NCBI RefSeq assembly: GCF_019457535.1
Contig: NZ_CP080417.1
Coordinates: forward strand, 2,666,001 to 2,730,000
DNA from: Shewanella halotolerans
Lineage (GTDB): Bacteria; Pseudomonadota; Gammaproteobacteria; Enterobacterales; Shewanellaceae
Length of the DNA stretch: 64,000 nucleotides
Direction: 5' to 3'
A program made the translations under genes and the position numbers. The notes under the pieces were generated by a model, which was given only the letters and a program-made list of their open reading frames with translations, was not told the origin of the DNA and searched no databases. The stretch's first letter is position 1. Each line of letters starts with the position of its first letter. Shown piece by piece: positions 59,880 through 64,000 of the stretch.

Positions 59880-62174
59880 CTACTCTGGATTGCCAAACTC
59901 ACCAAATTCAAAGCGTTGATTGTACCAAAATGGCGCCAGATCCCGGCGATAGCCCAGTACGGTAATGCCCTGCTCATCCAGTTTTAAACTCAGCTGACCG
60001 TTATCCCCCGTGCTGTATTGAAGCACCTTTTGATCGCGTTGGTCGCGAAAACGTCTCACCACCTCAGCCTTGGGAAAGCCATAGCGATTATTGAATCCGG
60101 CGGCATAGAGCACGATATCGGGCGCGCTTGCCCGAATAAAGGCCCCGCTCGATGAGGTATTACTGCCGTGATGGGCCGCGATTAGCACTGTGCTGTCAAC
60201 CTCGGCGCTCTGGGTCAGGAGTGACTGCTCACCCTCACTCTCGATATCTCCGGGGATGAGTACACTTCGCCCACCGTCACTTATCCGCACAACACAGGAA
60301 CCGTTATTACCTTGCTGCGGCTCACGCGGGCCCAAGAGTTCAAGGCTTAACCCCTGCCAGTTGAGGCTTTTAGGACGGCAGTCGATAGCGCCAGGATAGC
60401 TGAGATCTGTCACCAGCTTCACCCTTGGGTAGTGCCTTAACAGATAATCGGCGCCGCCGGCATGATCGTTGTCCCCATGGCTGAGCACCAGATAGTCCAG
60501 CTCACCTATGCCGCGGTAGTACAAGAAGGGCACTATTGCCCTCTGTGCATAACTAAAATGCTCACCGAAGGCCGCGCCTGTGTCGTAGATCAATGCCCGC
60601 CCCTGTTTCTCAACCACCAGGCTGAGTCCCTGCCCGACATCAAGCAGGTGCACCTGCCAGCTTTTAGGGTCCGTCAATCTCTGTGGTAAAAACCAGAGAC
60701 ACAGGGGCATGAACAACACAGGGATCATCCAGCGCCAGGTGCCTGAGGCGAGTCGCCAAAGGATAAGCCCAAGCAGGCCAAACATTAAGGCTGAGACCAG
60801 CTGCATCGAGGCTGGCAGCCAGTGAAGCGGTAGCTCCCCCAGCCAATCGAACGAAAGAGTCATGGGTGAAATGGCAAGATCCAACAGATAAAGCGGCAGG
60901 CTAACGGGCACGCCGAGATAAGTGCCGATTATCCAGGTTATCAGCGCCATGAAACTTAGGGGGATCACCACCAGACTAAACCAAGGCACGAAGATAAGGT
61001 TAAATATCAACGCGTAGGGCGCAAAGCCGCCAAACAATAGCCCTTGCAGCAAGCCAAGCGATAGACTCAGGCGCCACTGGATCTGCCACATCTGCTTAAG
61101 ACGCCATTTCAGCCGTTGCCAGCTTGATAAGCGCTCGTCAGGCGCAGGCCATGATTGCGTAAACCAGAGAATGATGGCGAGCGCACCAAAAGAGAGCCAA
61201 AGCCCGGCGCCGAGGATACTTAAAGGGTCCAACAGCAGTACGATGAAAAGTGCCCATAACAGCCGCTCGAAGGGCGATGCGTAACGGCGGATTAGACCAA
61301 GCAGGATCACCATCACCAACATGATCAGCGCCCGCTGGGTCGGCAGTCCTAGTCCGGCGAGAAAGGCATAAAAACCACAGCAAACCAGCGCCACCAGAGC
61401 GATGGCCTGACGATTACCGAGTCCCAGACGAGGAGTGAGCCGCCCTAACAGATAGCCACCCAGCCCCATCACCCAGAACGCTAGCACAGACAGATGCAGC
61501 CCTGAGATGGTTACCAGGTGTCCTGTGCCACTTTGCCTCAGCCCCTGCCAATGTGCATCGCTTATCTGCTGTTTATCGCCCAGCATGAGCGCCAGCATCA
61601 AATCGCCATTAGCCAGTGAGGCCAGATCCCGGCGCAACTTTGTCAGTAGTTTCGCCCGCATGCCCTGTGGTGGTGACAGGCGCTTGGCCGCAATGACTCT
61701 GCCCTTGCCTATGATGTGCTTCGAGAGCAGATAGGCCTGCTGATTAAATCCTCCTTGGTTAAGCACACTGGTGATGGGCTTTGGGGCAAGCGTGAATTGC
61801 CACACTTCACCTATGGCGACTTTTTGTTCGCTTTGCCAACGTAAGCGTAAATATTTGTCAGGAAAATGAAAAGGATGGTCCGTTAATATACGAATATCGG
61901 CATTTATCCAGTCGCCGTTTCGATAAACTAGTGATATGATTTCGCCCCTTACTGATGGCAGCTCGCTCGATTTATCAGGCGTAAAAACCAAAAGTTGGTG
62001 GCAAAATAGACTCATCCAAGCTATAGCCAGAAGGCTACCGGCCAATAATTTCGACCATTTCAGCATGACGACGGCAATAACCAAGACGGCCCATGCAAGG
62101 GGAAAGGTTGGCAAGGTAGGCCAAAGCAGCGCGGAGATGAGCGTGGCACAAAAGCCAAACATGAATCGATTCAT
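59880..62174 (-). CDS. comEC: ComEC/Rec2 family DNA-internalisation protein
   Basis: A 764-residue membrane protein that would conduct single-stranded DNA across the inner membrane during natural transformation. Its N terminus has several membrane helices, a competence domain follows in the centre with multiple helices (about 220-510), and the C-terminal 270 residues form a metallo-beta-lactamase fold with LSHGDNDHAGG near residue 565 and AAHHGSNTSSS near 670. The gene is frequently found upstream of msbA in these bacteria. Its start is only 31 bases from the divergent DUF2062 gene. Confidence 0.93.
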   Translation of the reverse strand: MNRFMFGFCATLISALLWPTLPTFPLAWAVLVIAVVMLKWSKLLAGSLLAIAWMSLFCHQLLVFTPDKSSELPSVRGEIISLVYRNGDWINADIRILTDHPFHFPDKYLRLRWQSEQKVAIGEVWQFTLAPKPITSVLNQGGFNQQAYLLSKHIIGKGRVIAAKRLSPPQGMRAKLLTKLRRDLASLANGDLMLALMLGDKQQISDAHWQGLRQSGTGHLVTISGLHLSVLAFWVMGLGGYLLGRLTPRLGLGNRQAIALVALVCCGFYAFLAGLGLPTQRALIMLVMVILLGLIRRYASPFERLLWALFIVLLLDPLSILGAGLWLSFGALAIILWFTQSWPAPDERLSSWQRLKWRLKQMWQIQWRLSLSLGLLQGLLFGGFAPYALIFNLIFVPWFSLVVIPLSFMALITWIIGTYLGVPVSLPLYLLDLAISPMTLSFDWLGELPLHWLPASMQLVSALMFGLLGLILWRLASGTWRWMIPVLFMPLCLWFLPQRLTDPKSWQVHLLDVGQGLSLVVEKQGRALIYDTGAAFGEHFSYAQRAIVPFLYYRGIGELDYLVLSHGDNDHAGGADYLLRHYPRVKLVTDLSYPGAIDCRPKSLNWQGLSLELLGPREPQQGNNGSCVVRISDGGRSVLIPGDIESEGEQSLLTQSAEVDSTVLIAAHHGSNTSSSGAFIRASAPDIVLYAAGFNNRYGFPKAEVVRRFRDQRDQKVLQYSTGDNGQLSLKLDEQGITVLGYRRDLAPFWYNQRFEFGEFGNPE

Positions 62175-62205
62175 AATGAATAATTTAAGACTGCAACACT
62201 AAGCT

Positions 62206-62712
62206 ATGCCAAAAAAATTCATTCAACGATATATGCCCAAGCCTGAGACGCTGCAGAATCATAAGCACCTGCAGATGTTCGGTAAGCTGCTCCACAAGCC
62301 TAACCTTTGGGCCCTGAATCGACGCTCCGCTCCCCTCGCCTTTGCGGTCGGCCTGTTTGTCGCCTGGATCCCCATGCCATTTCAAATGGTATTAGCTGCA
62401 GCGCTGGCAATCCTGTTCAACTGTAACTTGCCTGTCGCCGTCGCCTTGGTATGGGTCACCAACCCTGTCACCATGCCCTTTATGTTCTATGCCGCCTACC
62501 TCTTTGGCGCCAAACTACTCAACCACCCTCCCCAAGAATTTGCCTTCGAAGCCAGCTGGCAATGGATCGAGGCCTCACTCTTCACTATAGGCCCGCCGTT
62601 TTTGCTCGGCTGTCTGGTGTTTGGGATCATCTTTTCCGCCGTGGGTTACTTTGTCGTCCACAACCTGTGGAAATACTCTATCCTGTTCAAGTGGAAGAAT
62701 CGCACTAAGTAG
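62206..62712 (+). CDS. DUF2062 family membrane protein
   Basis: A 168-residue inner-membrane protein with a basic N terminus (MPKKFIQRYMPKPETL) and three or four membrane segments (about 50-75, 80-105, 130-155). The motif GLFVAWIPMPFQMVLAAALA near residue 52 and a conserved WVTNPVTMPFMF near 85 are those of DUF2062. Its molecular role is not established. It starts 31 bases from comEC in the opposite direction, so the two genes share a very small promoter region. Confidence 0.9.
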   Translation: MPKKFIQRYMPKPETLQNHKHLQMFGKLLHKPNLWALNRRSAPLAFAVGLFVAWIPMPFQMVLAAALAILFNCNLPVAVALVWVTNPVTMPFMFYAAYLFGAKLLNHPPQEFAFEASWQWIEASLFTIGPPFLLGCLVFGIIFSAVGYFVVHNLWKYSILFKWKNRTK

Positions 62713-63053
62713 CGAACTACTCTGCCCATCGCCTGCAGCCTGCCGCCTTTGATCTGATCATAAGCCCCCACAGGCTCTTACTATCGAGTATTGAGCTAAG
62801 TCTGGCATTGAAACTTAGCCAGGCTGTCACGGCGATAAGCTTTTGTTAACCAAATCATCGCGCTATTTTCGCCGATCACACCACGCATTGCGCCTACTGC
62901 AGCATGAGCTGCTGCAATTGCCACTTCGCATCTAAGAGAAACTTAAGATAGAATAAACAAGTTGATCACAAAGTTGACGCTTTGTATCTACAGAAAAGAC
63001 ATGCCTTGGATGAAGTCGCTCGTTAGAATAATCACAAAAAATGCAGGAAGGCC
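62713..63053. other. Intergenic region before the sensor diguanylate cyclase
   Basis: This 341-bp stretch has no gene or clear terminator. A possible promoter feature is TTGACG near 62972. Just before the next ATG is a strong AGGAAGG ribosome-binding site. Confidence 0.5.
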
Positions 63054-64000
63054 ATGCACTTAAATTCAAATAGAAAACATGTTGCGATCTTCGCACTGCT
63101 CTCCTGCTTGTTTCTGCTCGCCTCAGTGATCACCATCAGTGCGCTAACAAAATACTTTGTCGACAATGAGATCCAGCAAGAAGAGGAAAACCTGCGCAAA
63201 AATCTGGCGCTGATCCGCTTTAACTTCGAGGCCACCATCTACAAAGACACCTATCTGGCCGATAGCCTGGCCACAGTGGTGACCATAGATCCCGAATTTG
63301 CCATGAAAAACTGGCATGTGATCGCCGCTAAATTACTCGACAAGGCGCAATACGTGCGCAATGTCGCCATCGCGCCGAACAACATTATCTCGCTAGTCTA
63401 TCCCCTAGAGGGCAACGAAGCGGCCGTTGGCTTCGATTTTCGCACCCAGCCAAACCAGCTAAAGACAGTGTTACTGGCCAAGGAGCAGCAGTCGGTGTAT
63501 ATCGCCGGCCCGGTAAATCTAGTGCAAGGCGGATTGGGACTCATCGCACGCTACCCTATCTTCGCCGACTACCCCAAAAACACCCAATACTGGGGCGGGG
63601 TGAGCGTAGTGATGAACTATAACCTGTTACTCCATGACACAGGGATCACCCAGTTTCAGGGCGGCGATATCGCCATCAAGAAACAGATCACCGCCAACGA
63701 ACCCGAACAGGTTTTCTACGGTGATGCCAGCATCTTCGACAATGCTGATGTGATCTACCCCATCAAGTTACCCAGCGCCACCTGGAATATGGCAGCAAGG
63801 TTTCATATCGAGAATCTCGAACGCATCGGCCAGCTGCGCCTGGGCATAGGCGGTATAGGTACGATTGCGGCCTTTACCTTATATATGCTGATGCTACTCC
63901 TGTTTCGCAACTATCAGCACACCCACAGGGCGGCGCTGCACGATGAATTGACCCACCTACCTAATCGGCGCTTCATCATCAACGAACTCGACCGTCTGAT
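63054..64000 (+). CDS. Membrane diguanylate cyclase with periplasmic sensor (partial, cut by window end)
   Basis: The ATG at 63054 follows AGGAAGG. The visible 315 residues include a transmembrane helix (about 11-32), a periplasmic sensor region to about 258 that resembles CHASE-type ligand domains, a second membrane helix (about 263-285), and the first part of a GGDEF domain beginning HDELTHLPNRR near residue 299. The catalytic motif GG(D/E)EF and I-site lie beyond the window, so activity cannot be judged. It would be the second diguanylate cyclase of the window besides the gene at 1520-3010. Confidence 0.88.
   Translation, partial: MHLNSNRKHVAIFALLSCLFLLASVITISALTKYFVDNEIQQEEENLRKNLALIRFNFEATIYKDTYLADSLATVVTIDPEFAMKNWHVIAAKLLDKAQYVRNVAIAPNNIISLVYPLEGNEAAVGFDFRTQPNQLKTVLLAKEQQSVYIAGPVNLVQGGLGLIARYPIFADYPKNTQYWGGVSVVMNYNLLLHDTGITQFQGGDIAIKKQITANEPEQVFYGDASIFDNADVIYPIKLPSATWNMAARFHIENLERIGQLRLGIGGIGTIAAFTLYMLMLLLFRNYQHTHRAALHDELTHLPNRRFIINELDRL

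Noticed and set aside
61936..62202. 88-codon plus-strand frame overlapping comEC
   Set aside because: Antisense to a well-supported coding region with intact ComEC features; no own signal.

Overview
The window looks like a stretch of chromosome from a marine gammaproteobacterium, most likely Shewanella. The evidence is the protein character (YbiT, Fur, LpxK/MsbA, class III CobB), a gltA gene divergent from sdhCDAB-sucABCD, a seven-gene valine-type catabolic operon of the Shewanella layout, and several diguanylate-cyclase/c-di-GMP elements. I did not fix the species. I saw no tRNA, rRNA, CRISPR array, prophage or intact insertion sequence.

Layout. 0-6.3 kb: a membrane-protein tail, a DUF1415 protein, a type 1 RNase H with an N-terminal hybrid-binding domain, a PAS-GGDEF diguanylate cyclase, an HPP membrane protein divergent from a TetR regulator with an array of TAGAC boxes, a LETM1-like protein and an M17 aminopeptidase. 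6.4-10.5 kb (minus): ABC-F protein YbiT, an S9 peptidase and a small membrane protein. 10.5-11.0 kb: two abutting inverted-repeat (MITE-like) elements. 11.1-18.9 kb (minus): thiolase, mmsA, acyl-CoA dehydrogenase, enoyl-CoA hydratase, 3-hydroxyisobutyryl-CoA hydrolase, mmsB and an SDR, preceded by a LiuR-like palindrome and closed by a terminator. 19.2-26.3 kb: an esterase, a minus-strand cobB/P-loop kinase/ABM/S51 group, fur, a GNAT gene and an FMN-binding glutamate-synthase-like gene.

26.4-37.7 kb holds the TCA-cycle block: sdhCDAB then sucABCD on the minus strand, with gltA divergent. 38.4-45.8 kb is a three-gene RND efflux operon with one lipoprotein adaptor and two different pumps. 45.9-55.4 kb is an export/surface region: a periplasmic metallo-beta-lactamase-fold protein, a VpsR-like sigma-54 activator, a DsbA-like lipoprotein, a cysteine-rich secreted repeat protein and, convergent with it, a 1022-residue secreted metzincin protease. 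55.9-62.2 kb (minus): a small kinase-like protein, then comEC-msbA-lpxK-ycaR. The window closes with a DUF2062 protein and a diguanylate cyclase with a periplasmic sensor region, cut by the window end.

The most interesting part is 47-55.6 kb. The metzincin gene has a clear c-di-GMP-I (GEMM) riboswitch leader with its own promoter and a downstream hairpin that can enclose the Shine-Dalgarno sequence. The convergent secreted repeat protein has a well-formed sigma-54 promoter about 200 bp upstream of its start and a 20-bp palindrome about 100 bp further up, placed like an enhancer for the sigma-54 activator gene nearby. I infer a compact, second-messenger-controlled exoprotein locus, probably connected with biofilm matrix or surface remodelling. 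The sequence supports the control elements well; the function of the two exoproteins is inference.
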